Of a stretch of DNA of 35,497 bases, positions 1 through 9,488 are shown piece after piece. Where the stretch lies: NCBI GenBank assembly GCA_026195255.1, contig JAPHSS010000056.1, positions 1 through 35,497 of the forward strand, in the 5' to 3' direction. The notes under the pieces were generated by a model, which was not told the origin of the DNA, did no database searches, and was given only the letters and a program-made list of their open reading frames with translations. A program made the position numbers and the translations under genes. This stretch comes from Gammaproteobacteria bacterium (GTDB lineage Bacteria > Pseudomonadota > Gammaproteobacteria > SZUA-229). How positions within the stretch are numbered: the first letter of the stretch is position 1; every line of letters begins with the position of its first letter.

Positions 1-113
1 AGGTAATGCATCATCACTTTGGCGACACGCTCATCTACCGGTGTGGTCGCCGAATAGTCAAAATAAATGGGTAGGTTTAATGTTGAATTCTGATCACTCA
101 CGTTATCTATCAT
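1..113 (-). CDS. iscS: Cysteine desulfurase IscS (5' end only, cut by window edge)
   Basis: Only the first 38 or so codons are present; the gene continues beyond the left edge. Reading leftward from an ATG at 113-111 gives an N-terminus containing LPIYFDYSATTPVDERVAKV, which is the start of housekeeping IscS, the PLP enzyme that takes sulfur from cysteine for Fe-S cluster assembly. The start codon overlaps the end of the upstream desulfurase gene by 11 bp in another frame, so the two are probably translationally coupled. The order iscR, second desulfurase, iscS supports the call. An internal GTG four codons further is an alternative start. Confidence 0.85.
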   Translation of the reverse strand, partial: MIDNVSDQNSTLNLPIYFDYSATTPVDERVAKVMMHY

Positions 114-1245
114 CTCTTGTTAATTGTTGTTTAATATCTTGCAATGTTTCAATAAATTGAAGCATTTCATCACTTGTATTCTGTTCGCCTAAACTGACAC
201 GTATTGCGCCTTTGGCTATTTCCGGTTTTACCGACATAGCCAGTAAAACATGGCTGGCGTCAGTGCTTCCACTCTCACAGGCAGAGCCACTTGAAACCGC
301 AAAACCTTTCTTGTCGAGTAACATCAACAGCGCTTCACCATCAATACCCTGTAATGCAAACATCACTGTGTTTGGCAAACGGGGCGCCTGCTGTGAAAAA
401 ATTTCTATTCCCTGAAGTGTTTTTAACTGCTCTATTAACTGTGTTTGAAGCTCAAACACATGTGTTCTTCTTTGCTGCATCTCTCTTGCAGCCAGTTCAG
501 CCGCAGCCCCAAAACCAACTATCGCTGGCAGGTTTTCAGTGCCGCTTCTTTTCTGCTTTTCCTGTCCACCGCCAGTAATAAGTGGCACCAGGTCAACACG
601 ACTTTTAACTAGCAGAGCACCTGCACCCAATGGACCATACAATTTGTGCGAAGATAAACTCATTAAATCGAGCTTTAAATCTGCAAAATTTATTGGCAGT
701 TTACCCGCCGCCTGGCAGGCATCGCTATGAAAATACAAATCGTTATTTATACTTTTTGCCTTTTCAAGCAAAGCGCCTATATCCTGTAATACACCTGTTT
801 CGTTATTTGCCGCCATTACTGACAACATTTGCGTATTATCCGTTATAACAGTTTGCAGCGCCTCCGGTCTAACCATTCCCTGCTCGTTTACCGGCACACT
901 GTCCAGCTGCCAGCCCTGACTCTCCATAAATTTAGAGGGCGCGATTAATGAAGCATGCTCAATACTGCTTATGGCAAATCGCGACTGTTTACGATTTGCC
1001 AATACACCCCGAATGGCAAGATTATTAGCTTCTGTACCGCCCGAGGTAAATATCACTTCTGCGGGTTGCGCGCCAACCAGGTTGGCAACCTGCATTCTTG
1101 CCTGCTCCAGTGCGTTGCGGGTCATTCGCCCATAACGATGCACACTGGATGGATTGCCATATAAATCTGTCATAAATGGCATCATCACTTCAAGCACCTC
1201 AGAATTTAAAGGTGTTGTCGCATTATGATCCAGATAAACAGGCAT
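103..1245 (-). CDS. NifS/IscS-like cysteine desulfurase (second copy in the isc operon)
   Basis: A 380-residue class V aminotransferase-fold cysteine desulfurase. The N-terminal YLDHNATTPL motif, TGGTEANN-type phosphate loop (SGGTEANN, about 69-76), HSDACQAAG (His173, Asp175, Gln178), the PLP lysine in SSHKLYGP (Lys201) and the sulfur-carrying cysteine in SSGSACESGS (Cys323) are all present, so the enzyme looks intact. It lies 21 bp downstream of iscR and overlaps the start of iscS, so both are expected under IscR control. Its sequence is closer to the short NifS-like group than to canonical IscS. Whether it feeds the same scaffold, another sulfur acceptor or selenium metabolism cannot be read from the sequence. 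Confidence 0.9.
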   Translation of the reverse strand: MPVYLDHNATTPLNSEVLEVMMPFMTDLYGNPSSVHRYGRMTRNALEQARMQVANLVGAQPAEVIFTSGGTEANNLAIRGVLANRKQSRFAISSIEHASLIAPSKFMESQGWQLDSVPVNEQGMVRPEALQTVITDNTQMLSVMAANNETGVLQDIGALLEKAKSINNDLYFHSDACQAAGKLPINFADLKLDLMSLSSHKLYGPLGAGALLVKSRVDLVPLITGGGQEKQKRSGTENLPAIVGFGAAAELAAREMQQRRTHVFELQTQLIEQLKTLQGIEIFSQQAPRLPNTVMFALQGIDGEALLMLLDKKGFAVSSGSACESGSTDASHVLLAMSVKPEIAKGAIRVSLGEQNTSDEMLQFIETLQDIKQQLTRDDR

Positions 1246-1266
1246 TTTTAAATTACTATTAACTGA

Positions 1267-1767
1267 TCACTCTACTAGAATAGAGCTGAGTTTCTGGTCA
1301 AGTCTGCTTTGCAGCTGTTCGTCACTCATCATGCTTTCCTGACGCTTAACCACTTTTAGCACGTCACTTCTTGTTTTCATTTCTTCAAGTGTGATGCCAT
1401 TTAAAAAACCATGTATTTCCTGGCTTAACTCTTCCCATAAATCATGGGTTAAACACTGATAGCTATCACCGCTACAGGTGCCTTCGCCACCACAACTTGT
1501 CGCATCATAACTTTCATCAACCGCGATAATAATTTGTGCCATTGATATTTCATTTTCAGGTCGAGCCAGTGAATAACCTCCACCTGGCCCACGGGTGCTG
1601 GTTACGACACTATTACGACGTAAACGTGAAAACAGCTGTTCAAGATATGAAAGCGAAATACCCTGACGTTTTGAAATATCAGCTAGTGATACAGGGCCAT
1701 TTTCCTGATGCAAAGCCAAATCTAATACGGCGGTAACCGCGTAGCGGCCTTTAGTAGTGAGTTTCAT
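1267..1767 (-). CDS. iscR: Fe-S cluster-responsive transcription regulator IscR (Rrf2 family)
   Basis: 166 residues, the usual length for IscR. The N-terminal [18 protein letters not shown] winged-helix segment is characteristic. The 2Fe-2S ligands are recognisable as Cys92, Cys98, Cys105 and a nearby His108 (CLTH); E. coli has Cys92, Cys98, Cys104 and His107, so there is one extra residue in the last loop here. IscR represses the isc operon when loaded with a cluster. The gene heads the minus-strand isc cluster, and a near-perfect type-1 IscR site sits over its own promoter, which supports autoregulation. Confidence 0.96.
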   Translation of the reverse strand: MKLTTKGRYAVTAVLDLALHQENGPVSLADISKRQGISLSYLEQLFSRLRRNSVVTSTRGPGGGYSLARPENEISMAQIIIAVDESYDATSCGGEGTCSGDSYQCLTHDLWEELSQEIHGFLNGITLEEMKTRSDVLKVVKRQESMMSDEQLQSRLDQKLSSILVE

Positions 1768-1825
1768 TACCTAATCTCTTACCTGTATCGACAGCTGAAA
1801 CATCAGTTGTCATAATCGAGGCGCA

Positions 1826-1859
1826 AGTATACTCAAACCCGACTAATTTAGTCAAGTAT
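1826..1859 (-). promoter_or_regulatory. iscR promoter with overlapping type-1 IscR operator
   Basis: On the minus strand a TTGACT -35 (1855-1850) and a TATACT -10 (1831-1826) are separated by 18 bp. The 24-bp stretch 1859-1836 matches the published type-1 IscR site: ATA-C-TT-GACT half, A/T-rich centre, AGTC half, then GGG. The operator covers the -35 element, as in the E. coli iscR promoter, so cluster-loaded IscR would block RNA polymerase. Start of iscR is about 60 bp downstream. Confidence 0.85.
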
Positions 1860-1885
1860 TATGCATGACGCTAAGTAACTAAAAT

Positions 1886-2734
1886 TTAAGGCTTTTCAGT
1901 GGGGTTATTCTCAGAGCCGGGTTCTGTATCTACGCCCTGTTGAGCAGAATCGAGCTCGCTGGAATCAGCCTGGCTAGACTCGGTCTGAATCTCAAGGTCA
2001 CCCAGTTTGGGAATCTGCACATCTTCAAGCTCAGCATCCAGCGCTTTAAGTGACTTACACATACGCTCCATCTTCTCGTCCATCACATGTATATGATCGA
2101 GCATGCAATTGATAGCCGTGGCTACCGGGTCTGGGGCATCCTGTGCCACACCATAGGCATCGAAACCCATTTTTTTTGCGGTTTTAACTCGTTGATTCTC
2201 TTTCTCATCCGCGGTTACCTCAATAACCCGACCCGGCACCCCAATCACAGTTGCCCCTTCAGGCACATCTTTGGTGACCACCGCGTTAGAACCAACACGG
2301 CCACCGGCCTTGATTGTTATCGGCCCAAGTACTTTAGCGCCGGCGCCGATAACCACATTGTTTTCTAATGTCGGATGTCTCTTGCCTTTACTCCAGGTTG
2401 TTCCACCCAGTGTTACTCCATGATACAAGGTGACATCATCACCAATCTCAGCGGTTTCACCTATCACTATACCCATACCGTGATCGATAAAAAAACGTCT
2501 GCCGATTTTTGCACCCGGGTGTATTTCAATGCCTGTATACCAGCGTACTATATTTGATAAAACCCTGGCCAGCCATTTCCAGCCATGTTTATAAAGTATA
2601 TGAGAGAAACGATGAAAAATTAACGCATGCACACCAGGATAGGTGGTAATTATTTCAAAAAATGTACGTGCAGCCGGATCGCGATCAAATACGCTGTTTA
2701 TATCTTCTTTTAGGTCTTTTATGAAGGAAGACAA
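1886..2734 (-). CDS. cysE: Serine O-acetyltransferase (EpsC/NifP-like short type)
   Basis: Makes O-acetylserine from serine and acetyl-CoA, the first step of cysteine synthesis. The 282-residue protein has a short N-terminal helical part, the [10 protein letters not shown] segment with the catalytic-type His85, GVTLGGT (about 106-112), HPT (His120), and a left-handed beta-helix of hexapeptide repeats ending in GVPGRVIEV. It lacks the longer N-terminus of the E. coli enzyme. After about residue 215 comes an acidic, Ser/Glu/Asp-rich tail of roughly 60 residues without the C-terminal Ile that E. coli CysE inserts into CysK. Location just upstream of iscR suggests it supplies cysteine to the desulfurases, as for cysE/nifP genes next to isc/nif clusters elsewhere. 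Confidence 0.92.
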   Translation of the reverse strand: MSSFIKDLKEDINSVFDRDPAARTFFEIITTYPGVHALIFHRFSHILYKHGWKWLARVLSNIVRWYTGIEIHPGAKIGRRFFIDHGMGIVIGETAEIGDDVTLYHGVTLGGTTWSKGKRHPTLENNVVIGAGAKVLGPITIKAGGRVGSNAVVTKDVPEGATVIGVPGRVIEVTADEKENQRVKTAKKMGFDAYGVAQDAPDPVATAINCMLDHIHVMDEKMERMCKSLKALDAELEDVQIPKLGDLEIQTESSQADSSELDSAQQGVDTEPGSENNPTEKP

Positions 2735-2757
2735 AATTCTCTCAGTATTAGTTAAGG

Positions 2758-3933
2758 TTAATGTTTGTAGTTTGTAAGAAAATCACTGATGCGGTCAAGT
2801 GCCAACTGCAATTTTTCTATATTTTGAGTATATGCAAAACGCACATGGGTTTTCGCTTTGTATTCTCCAAAATCTATACCCGGCGTAACCGCAACAAATG
2901 ATTCATGTAACAGGTCGTTACAGAATTGAAAACTATCCTTTGTAAATTTCGAAACATCTGCATAAATATAAAATGCACCGCCGGGTTTTACACTAATAAC
3001 AAAACCAAGAGCCTGTAAACCCTTAAGTAAAAATTCGCGTCTGTTATTCAGTTCGACCCGCCGTGCATCTAAAATTGCCAGGGTTTCATTATCAAAAGCA
3101 GATAAGGCTGCATACTGTGAGATGCTTGGCGGCGCTAAAAACAGATTCTGTGCAAGTCGGTCTACTGGCTCGATATAGTCATCGGGCACAACTAACCAGC
3201 CTAGCCGCCATCCGGTCATTGAGAAAAACTTGGAAAAACTATTAATCACAAAAACATCAGAACTTAACATGGCAGCAGAGAAATCCGCACATTCATAAAC
3301 AAGCCCCTGATATATTTCATCAACCAGTAAAACGCCCTTTCTCTGTTTCACCACATCTATAATTTTTTGCATTTCTATGGCGTCAATTAATGTTCCCGTC
3401 GGGTTTGACGGAGAAGCAATTAAAACCGCAGCGGTATCTGGCTGCCAGTTTTTTTCTATTAACTCATGGTTTAACTGATAATCTGTTTCTGCACCAACCG
3501 CAATGGTGCGGGCACTGGCATCCAGCAAACGCACAAAATGCCGATTACAGGGGTAACCCGGATCAGCCATTAATACATTCTGATTCGAATTCACTAATAC
3601 CGATAAAGCCAGTTGCAGCGCACCTGAAGCGCCAGGGGTAATGATAATATTTTTCGCATCGACAGAAGCCCCGAGGCGTGACTTATAATATTCGGAAATT
3701 TTAGCTTTTAACTCAGGTAAACCAGTGGCAGCTGTATATTTAGTTTTACCTGATTTTATAGCATCGATAGCCGCTGCATTAATTAAGTCGGGGGTGGGGA
3801 AATCTGGCTCGCCGACCTCCAGATGAATAACATCATGCCCCTGCGACTCAAGTCTTTTTGCCTGGGCGAGCAAATCCATTACATAAAAGGGACTGATGCC
3901 ACTCATGCGACTGGCGATGTGTTTTTGCTTCAT
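2758..3933 (-). CDS. Class I/II pyridoxal phosphate-dependent aminotransferase
   Basis: 391 residues, fold type I aspartate-aminotransferase family. Visible are [10 protein letters not shown] near the N-terminus, [11 protein letters not shown], the SPSNPTG loop (Asn177), [10 protein letters not shown] (Asp205, Tyr208), the Schiff-base lysine in [16 protein letters not shown] (Lys235, Arg243) and a C-terminal HVRFAYTQN segment containing the carboxylate-binding Arg. The substrate cannot be fixed from sequence; family members act on aspartate, alanine/valine or aromatic amino acids. It lies 23 bp upstream of cysE on the same strand, so the two may be co-transcribed. Confidence 0.88.
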   Translation of the reverse strand: MKQKHIASRMSGISPFYVMDLLAQAKRLESQGHDVIHLEVGEPDFPTPDLINAAAIDAIKSGKTKYTAATGLPELKAKISEYYKSRLGASVDAKNIIITPGASGALQLALSVLVNSNQNVLMADPGYPCNRHFVRLLDASARTIAVGAETDYQLNHELIEKNWQPDTAAVLIASPSNPTGTLIDAIEMQKIIDVVKQRKGVLLVDEIYQGLVYECADFSAAMLSSDVFVINSFSKFFSMTGWRLGWLVVPDDYIEPVDRLAQNLFLAPPSISQYAALSAFDNETLAILDARRVELNNRREFLLKGLQALGFVISVKPGGAFYIYADVSKFTKDSFQFCNDLLHESFVAVTPGIDFGEYKAKTHVRFAYTQNIEKLQLALDRISDFLTNYKH

Positions 3934-4080
3934 TTGTAAATACTTACTCGAATAGTAACGTAAACTGAATTAAGATCAGACTTAACATTACTTATATAAT
4001 TAATTCTGCAACATGCCTGAAATACGGTATATGACAAACAATTTATGCGAATAATCGCACCCTAAACTTCGACAACAAAC

Positions 4081-4932
4081 ATGAAACGACTTTTAAAATT
4101 ACCATTACTGCTTATTCTCGCTATCCCCGGGCTGGTTTACGCTTTCCCACAATCAAACCCGGTACCGGGTGGTATTGTACTGTTACCGCTTAACAATAAC
4201 CACATTGCAGACAGCGCACGTTATAAAAAGAAAAAACTGGCTGTTGTAAGTGACGATAAAAACCACTACCTGCTAATAGGTTTATCACTGAGCAGCAAAC
4301 CCGGAACTCACACCATCAGCATTAAGAACAAACAGGGTAAATCTGAAAAGCTCTCTTTCAAAGTAACAGACAAAACCTACAAGGCCCAATATCTAACGAT
4401 TAAAAACAAACGTAAAGTAAACCCGTACAAAAAAGATATGTCACGTATATTAAGTGAAAAAAAACGTAAAACCATGGCAAAAAAGAACTGGTTAAACGAG
4501 CCTCCACAGGCAGATTTCACAGTTCCGGTTGATGGGCGAATTTCAAGCATCTTTGGATTACGGCGCTTTTTTAATGAACAGGCACGACGCCCACATTCCG
4601 GGCTCGATATTGCAGCGCCTCAGGGCACACCGATAAAAGCTGTCGAATCTGGCACGGTAACCGAGGCAGGTGATTTCTTTTTCAGTGGCAATATGGTGTA
4701 CCTGGATCACGGACAGGGTTTAATTAGCCTGTATGCCCACATGCACACCATAAATGTAAAAGTCGGTGATAAAATTTCCAAAGGCCAGATTATTGGAACC
4801 GTTGGTGAAACCGGTCGTGTAACCGGCCCTCATTTACACCTCGCCATAATTGCTAACCAGACAACGGTAGATCCATTACTTTTTCTACCACAATTAAGTA
4901 ATAAGGCTGAAGAATATTATAAATCGAACTAA
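4081..4932 (+). CDS. Secreted M23-family peptidoglycan endopeptidase
   Basis: 283 residues with a cleavable signal peptide (hydrophobic 4-20, cleavage likely after VYA). After a beta-rich, Lys-rich N-terminal domain (about 25-140) comes a complete LytM/M23 domain. Zinc ligands are seen in PHSGLDIAAP (His172, Asp176) and HLHLA (His253), and YAHMH supplies the catalytic His220. Such enzymes cut peptide cross-links in peptidoglycan in the periplasm; with all ligands present it is probably active rather than an EnvC/NlpD-type activator. It stands alone between divergent aminotransferase and infA. Confidence 0.9.
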   Translation: MKRLLKLPLLLILAIPGLVYAFPQSNPVPGGIVLLPLNNNHIADSARYKKKKLAVVSDDKNHYLLIGLSLSSKPGTHTISIKNKQGKSEKLSFKVTDKTYKAQYLTIKNKRKVNPYKKDMSRILSEKKRKTMAKKNWLNEPPQADFTVPVDGRISSIFGLRRFFNEQARRPHSGLDIAAPQGTPIKAVESGTVTEAGDFFFSGNMVYLDHGQGLISLYAHMHTINVKVGDKISKGQIIGTVGETGRVTGPHLHLAIIANQTTVDPLLFLPQLSNKAEEYYKSN

Positions 4933-5038
4933 ATTAGCCTGTTATTTGCAAAAAAACATTAAAGCACTTGCTTAATATCTCAAATTATTGATAATTGGGC
5001 CGGATTATTTATCAAGTTATATCGTTGAGAAGAGCTGA

Positions 5039-5257
5039 ATGGCAAAAGAAGAAGCATTACAAATGGACGGCACGGTTTTAGAGACCCTGCCAAATACTAT
5101 GTTCCGTGTAGAACTTGAAAACGGCCACATTGTTACGGCGCATATTTCAGGACGTATGCGTAAGCACTATATTCGTATTATGACTGGCGACAAGGTAACA
5201 GTTGAAATGACACCTTATGACCTGGAAAAAGGTCGAATTGTTTACCGCGAAAAGTAA
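5039..5257 (+). CDS. infA: Translation initiation factor IF-1
   Basis: 72 residues, exactly the family length, a single S1/OB-fold domain. The segments [42 protein letters not shown] and [15 protein letters not shown] are diagnostic. IF-1 binds the A site of the 30S subunit during initiation. It is convergent with clpA, an arrangement familiar from many gammaproteobacteria, and shares a bidirectional terminator with it. Confidence 0.98.
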   Translation: MAKEEALQMDGTVLETLPNTMFRVELENGHIVTAHISGRMRKHYIRIMTGDKVTVEMTPYDLEKGRIVYREK

Positions 5258-5270
5258 AGCAACAAATTCC

Positions 5271-5313
5271 CAATAAAAAAGGCCGTGTAATTGTTACACG
5301 GCCTTTTTTATTG
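5271..5313. terminator. Bidirectional intrinsic terminator between infA and clpA
   Basis: GGCCGTGTAA (5281-5290), loop TTG, TTACACGGCC (5294-5303), flanked by A6 on the left and T6 on the right. The arms extend through the A/T tracts to about 20 bp, so it works as an intrinsic terminator on both strands and serves the convergent infA and clpA genes. Confidence 0.9.
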
Positions 5314-5378
5314 GTTGGGCTTTAAATAAATACAGAAACAGGCCTACCAGCCTTTCTGAAGTATTTATATTTTATTTA

Positions 5379-7640
5379 TTAACCTGCTACCGTCTCTTTT
5401 TCGAGAACTTCTATCTGCAGATCATCGGTAGACCTGTTAAGGCTCACCTTAACCTCACCACCTTTAGCCAGACGACCAAACAGCAACTCATCCGCAAGTA
5501 CGCGTTTGAGGTGTTCCTGTATAACTCGCGCCATTGGTCGTGCACCCATTTTAGGGTCATAACCTTTCACAGCTAACCAGTTACGTGCATTGTTATCTAC
5601 ATGCATGGTCACTTTCTTCTCCTCAAGCTGGTGTTCTAGCTCGATAATAAACTTATCTACGACATTAGTAATAGTACGTTCATCAAGAGGTTTAAACTGA
5701 ATAATGCCATCCAGACGATTGCGGAATTCCGGCGTAAACATACGCTTTAATTCTTCCATACCATCTGTTTCATTATTCTGCTCAGTGAAGCCCATAGAGC
5801 GACGACTAATCATCTGCGCACCCGCATTGGTTGTCATAATTAAAACAACATTACGGAAATCGGCTTTTCGACCATTAGTATCCGTCAGCGTGCCGTGATC
5901 CATAACCTGCAATAACAGATTAAATACATCCGGATGGGCTTTTTCAATCTCATCTAATAACAACACACAATGCGGATGTTTGTTAACAGAATCGGTTAAT
6001 AAACCGCCCTGATCAAAACCAACATAACCCGGAGGTGCACCAATCAAACGAGAAACCGTATGACGCTCCATATACTCAGACATATCAAAGCGAATAAACT
6101 CAATGCCCATGACTTTTGCTAACTGTTTTGTGACTTCTGTTTTACCAACACCTGTGGGCCCGGCAAAAAGGAACGAACCAACCGGTTTATCCGGATTACC
6201 TAAACCAGAACGCGACATCTTGATTGCATCAGACATGCTATCAATCGCTTCATCCTGACCAAAAACCACCAGCTTAAGGTTACGTTTTAAGTGTTTAAGC
6301 ACGGTTGTATCGGTAGAAGACACGGTTTTGGCTGGAATACGCGCCAGCTTAGCAATAATGTTTTCAATATCATTCACATTGATATTTTTAGACTTACCGT
6401 CTTTATTATTCATATTGCGATAAGCACCCGCCTCATCGATAACATCAATAGCTTTATCGGGCAGGAAACGATCCATCATATAACGACTGGATAACTCAAC
6501 AGCTGATTTGAGCGCGTTAAGGCTATATTTCACATTATGATGTTCTTCATAATGTGGCTTAAGACCACGCAAAATTTCTACCGTATCAGTAATACTTGGC
6601 TCTTCAACATCAATTTTCTGGAAACGACGCGTTAACGCACGGTCTTTTTCAAAAATGCCACGGAACTCCTGGTAAGTCGTAGAACCAATACATTTAAGCT
6701 CACCGGAGGCCAACATTGGTTTAATCAGATTTGACGCATCCATAACCCCACCGGAAGCAGAACCTGCACCGATAATGGTATGAATTTCATCAATAAATAA
6801 AATCGCACCCGGATCATCAGAAAGTTGCTTTAGCACACCTTTCAGGCGTTTTTCAAAGTCACCACGATATTTTGTTCCGGCAACCAGCGCCCCTAGATCA
6901 AGCGAATAAATAGTCGAACCATTAAGTATTTCAGGCACTTCATCATCAACTACCCTTTTTGCCAGGCCTTCAGCAATGGCGGTTTTACCGACACCTGCTT
7001 CGCCCACCAGTAAAGGGTTATTCTTACGTCGACGACATAAAATCTGCACCATGCGCTCAACTTCTGCATCTCGACCAATTAACGGATCGATCTTGTTTTG
7101 CATGGCTTTAACATTGAGGTTAACCGCATATTTGTCTAATGGCTGATTTTCAGTTTCACCCATATCTTCAACAGACGTATCTATCTCAGCCGGGCCTTCA
7201 TCATCAGATATTTTAGAGATGCCATGGGAGACGTAATTAACGATATCCAGACGGTTCACGTCCTGCTGATGTAACAGGTAAATTGCCTGGGATTCCTGTT
7301 CACCATAAATAGCGACCAGTACATTTGCACCCGTGACTTCTTTTTTACCGGAAGACTGAACATGGAATACGGCACGTTGAAGAACACGCTGAAATCCTAA
7401 AGTCGGTTGTACTTCACCAATTTGATCTTCCTGAAAAACAGGGGTGTTTTCCTCAAGATACAGTGAAAGTTCACCTTTAAGACGTGACAGATCGGCACCA
7501 CAGGCTTTTAATACTGAATTAGCACTGTTGTTATCCAGCAAAGCCAATAGTAAATGCTCTACCGTAATATACTCATGCCGCTTATTGCGAGCTTCATTAA
7601 ACGCGACGTTTAGTGAAGCCTCTAGCTCCTTACTCAACAT
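5379..7640 (-). CDS. clpA: ATP-dependent Clp protease ATP-binding subunit ClpA
   Basis: 753 residues, close to E. coli ClpA (758). There is a double Clp-N repeat (about 1-145), first AAA module with Walker A GEAGVGKT (213-220) and Walker B ILFIDEIHT, no ClpB-type middle coiled coil, and a second AAA module with GPTGVGKT and VLLLDEIEKAH. ClpA unfolds substrates and feeds them to ClpP. Its adaptor gene clpS lies immediately upstream on the same strand (146-bp gap). No clpP is present in the window. Confidence 0.97.
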   Translation of the reverse strand: MLSKELEASLNVAFNEARNKRHEYITVEHLLLALLDNNSANSVLKACGADLSRLKGELSLYLEENTPVFQEDQIGEVQPTLGFQRVLQRAVFHVQSSGKKEVTGANVLVAIYGEQESQAIYLLHQQDVNRLDIVNYVSHGISKISDDEGPAEIDTSVEDMGETENQPLDKYAVNLNVKAMQNKIDPLIGRDAEVERMVQILCRRRKNNPLLVGEAGVGKTAIAEGLAKRVVDDEVPEILNGSTIYSLDLGALVAGTKYRGDFEKRLKGVLKQLSDDPGAILFIDEIHTIIGAGSASGGVMDASNLIKPMLASGELKCIGSTTYQEFRGIFEKDRALTRRFQKIDVEEPSITDTVEILRGLKPHYEEHHNVKYSLNALKSAVELSSRYMMDRFLPDKAIDVIDEAGAYRNMNNKDGKSKNINVNDIENIIAKLARIPAKTVSSTDTTVLKHLKRNLKLVVFGQDEAIDSMSDAIKMSRSGLGNPDKPVGSFLFAGPTGVGKTEVTKQLAKVMGIEFIRFDMSEYMERHTVSRLIGAPPGYVGFDQGGLLTDSVNKHPHCVLLLDEIEKAHPDVFNLLLQVMDHGTLTDTNGRKADFRNVVLIMTTNAGAQMISRRSMGFTEQNNETDGMEELKRMFTPEFRNRLDGIIQFKPLDERTITNVVDKFIIELEHQLEEKKVTMHVDNNARNWLAVKGYDPKMGARPMARVIQEHLKRVLADELLFGRLAKGGEVKVSLNRSTDDLQIEVLEKETVAG

Positions 7641-7786
7641 AACATCGCCTCATAGTTATGAGTGGAGAGCCAACGTCGTGGCTCGGCCACTTTTATCAAA
7701 TTTTAACTGGTTTAAATAACCAGCCTGCATCTCGTGTTATTAATGTTAAATACCCACTAATAACTTAATTGGTGATTACTAAAGTA

Positions 7787-8110
7787 TCACGCCTCCTCCA
7801 TTGTGCACATCAATGGGTGCTGATGTTGCCTGGAATAGTCATTCACCTGTTCCACCTTGGTTTCAGCTATCTGGTAACTAAACTCACCACAAACAGCCTC
7901 GCCTTTGGTATGCACCAATAACATAATCTGTGTTGCCTGTTCCTCGTTCATTTTAAAGAACTTGGCCAGTATCTGCACCACAAACTCCATTGGTGTGTAA
8001 TCATCATTTAATAATATGACCTTGTATTTCTTAGGAGGTTTCAATTTAGGTTTGGCTTCTTCTACCGCCAGACCGTCATTTAGATCCCAGTCAGATTCAT
8101 GATCACTCAT
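7787..8110 (-). CDS. clpS: ATP-dependent Clp protease adaptor ClpS
   Basis: 107 residues, typical length. The core [19 protein letters not shown], the [21 protein letters not shown] strand-helix unit and the C-terminal [10 protein letters not shown] match the ClpS family, which delivers N-degron substrates to ClpA. The ND(D)YTP-M residues that line the N-degron pocket are conserved. The N-terminal 25 or so residues are acidic and variable, as usual. The gene sits upstream of clpA, the standard order. Confidence 0.97.
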   Translation of the reverse strand: MSDHESDWDLNDGLAVEEAKPKLKPPKKYKVILLNDDYTPMEFVVQILAKFFKMNEEQATQIMLLVHTKGEAVCGEFSYQIAETKVEQVNDYSRQHQHPLMCTMEEA

Positions 8111-8204
8111 GCCATACTCTCATTGTAGTTCAAGCTTTTAGGGTTTTCCAAAAATAGCTCTATTTTAAAAAATCTGCAGTCTCTTACTACCTGCTGTAAA
8201 TGCC

Positions 8205-8226
8205 TACCTAAAGGCTATCTTAGGTA
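8205..8226. promoter_or_regulatory. 7-bp inverted repeat in the clpS / Sel1-gene intergenic region
   Basis: TACCTAA (8205-8211) and TTAGGTA (8220-8226) are separated by 8 bp in the 309-bp divergent spacer 8111-8419. It could be an operator for either gene. Apart from this and general AT-richness I see nothing else in the spacer. Weak evidence. Confidence 0.3.
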
Positions 8227-8419
8227 TTTTACACGAAATCAATAACAATTAGACACACCATTTATAGTCCCATTCAATAAATACATGAAAAATTCCCATA
8301 AAAATCGTCTAAATGGGTGATTTAAACTCGCCTCAATAAAGGCTATAGTAGAATATTAAAGCACCTAATTTTTAAATTAGCTTTACCAAAACCAGCTTGA
8401 ATCAGTAGTTAAATATAAA

Positions 8420-9334
8420 ATGAATATAAAAATCCTGTTTGCCAGCATTGCCTTATTAGTACTTAACATTAATACAAGCACAAGTGCCGATACATACGAC
8501 TCATCTGCATCCGTATTTTTATTTCAAAAACAGATGGCAAAACGTGGCAATGCAGAATCCCAGTTCAAGTTAGGTTTAATGTATGAAACTGGCTCAGGAG
8601 TCAGCCAGAGCACCGTGCTGGCCACCAGCTGGTATAAAAAAGCCGAACGACAGAATTACAAACCTGCTAGCAATCGTTTAACCTATCTTGAAATAAAAAA
8701 AACAGGCTTTAATGACAAACACATTAAATGGCTTAAAGATTTAAAAAAAGATGCTCGTTTTAATGAAGGTGAAGCTTTATTTTTACTCGGCCAGATGTAC
8801 TCAGAAGGCACCGGTGTAAACAAAAGCCTGACGCGCTCTTTAAAACTACTACGCAAGGCAGCCGGCGGTAACATCCCCGGTGCCGATACGGAAATTGCAC
8901 GCGTAGAAGATGAACTCAATCAACTTCAAAAACAATACATCTCTGATAAAGAAAAAGATAAAACAAAAACACCTGTAATATTACCGGTTAAAAAATCGGT
9001 TAAAAAAGTTAAAGCACCGGTAGCCAGGCCAACAATAAAAGCTTCGTCTCCCGGCGTTAAAAAAACAAACCCCGCCTCAACTCGAAAAACAAAAAAAACC
9101 TTAACAAAAAAACAGCTAACAAAAACCAATAAAACCTCAAAAAAGCCGCTTAAAAATCAAAGCCGGGCCCAAAACACACGCACAATAAACAAACAGAAAA
9201 CTGCAAATAAAACAACTGCAACTGTAAAAACAAAAGCGGTTTCAGTAAACAAAGAGAAAGCCAGTAAAGATAATGAACACCCTATGGATACAATATGCGG
9301 TGGGCGTAACCGCTTTAGCAGAGCCTGTCGCTAA
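8420..9334 (+). CDS. Secreted Sel1-repeat (SLR/TPR-like) protein with Lys/Thr-rich tail
   Basis: 304 residues. A signal peptide is followed by two Sel1-like repeats: NAESQFKLGLMYETGSGV...ATSWYKKA (about 44-75) and EGEALFLLGQMYSEGTGVNKS...LKLLRKAA (about 117-150). From about residue 170 the protein becomes a 120-residue low-complexity region of Lys, Thr, Ala and Pro, strongly basic. It ends in a short Cys-containing segment, CGGRNRFSRACR. Sel1 proteins scaffold protein complexes; the basic tail could bind an acidic polymer or the cell wall, which is inference. There is no clear Shine-Dalgarno sequence before the ATG. Confidence 0.7.
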   Translation: MNIKILFASIALLVLNINTSTSADTYDSSASVFLFQKQMAKRGNAESQFKLGLMYETGSGVSQSTVLATSWYKKAERQNYKPASNRLTYLEIKKTGFNDKHIKWLKDLKKDARFNEGEALFLLGQMYSEGTGVNKSLTRSLKLLRKAAGGNIPGADTEIARVEDELNQLQKQYISDKEKDKTKTPVILPVKKSVKKVKAPVARPTIKASSPGVKKTNPASTRKTKKTLTKKQLTKTNKTSKKPLKNQSRAQNTRTINKQKTANKTTATVKTKAVSVNKEKASKDNEHPMDTICGGRNRFSRACR

Positions 9335-9429
9335 AACAGCACTTTAGATTTCAAACTGACAGAACACGTATTCCCTTCTCTCTTTGAATAAAGAGCAATA
9401 CTTACATTTCTAATCATCACTTTCTGTTC

Positions 9430-9435
9430 TATAAT
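9430..9435 (+). promoter_or_regulatory. -10 element upstream of gltA
   Basis: A perfect TATAAT lies 54 bp before the gltA start. No good -35 hexamer is seen at the expected distance, so this may be an activator-dependent promoter. A purine-rich GGAAGGG at 9475-9481 serves as ribosome binding site. Confidence 0.4.
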
Positions 9436-9488
9436 CCTCTATTCATATAAATAAAGTTTTACATTCAAATTCTGGAAGGGTTTAAATC

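Noticed and set aside
2758-3933. CqsA/LqsA-type autoinducer synthase to pair with the membrane kinase
   Set aside because: It is an aspartate-aminotransferase-type enzyme about 30 kb away next to cysE; CqsA-like synthases are of the alpha-oxoamine synthase group.
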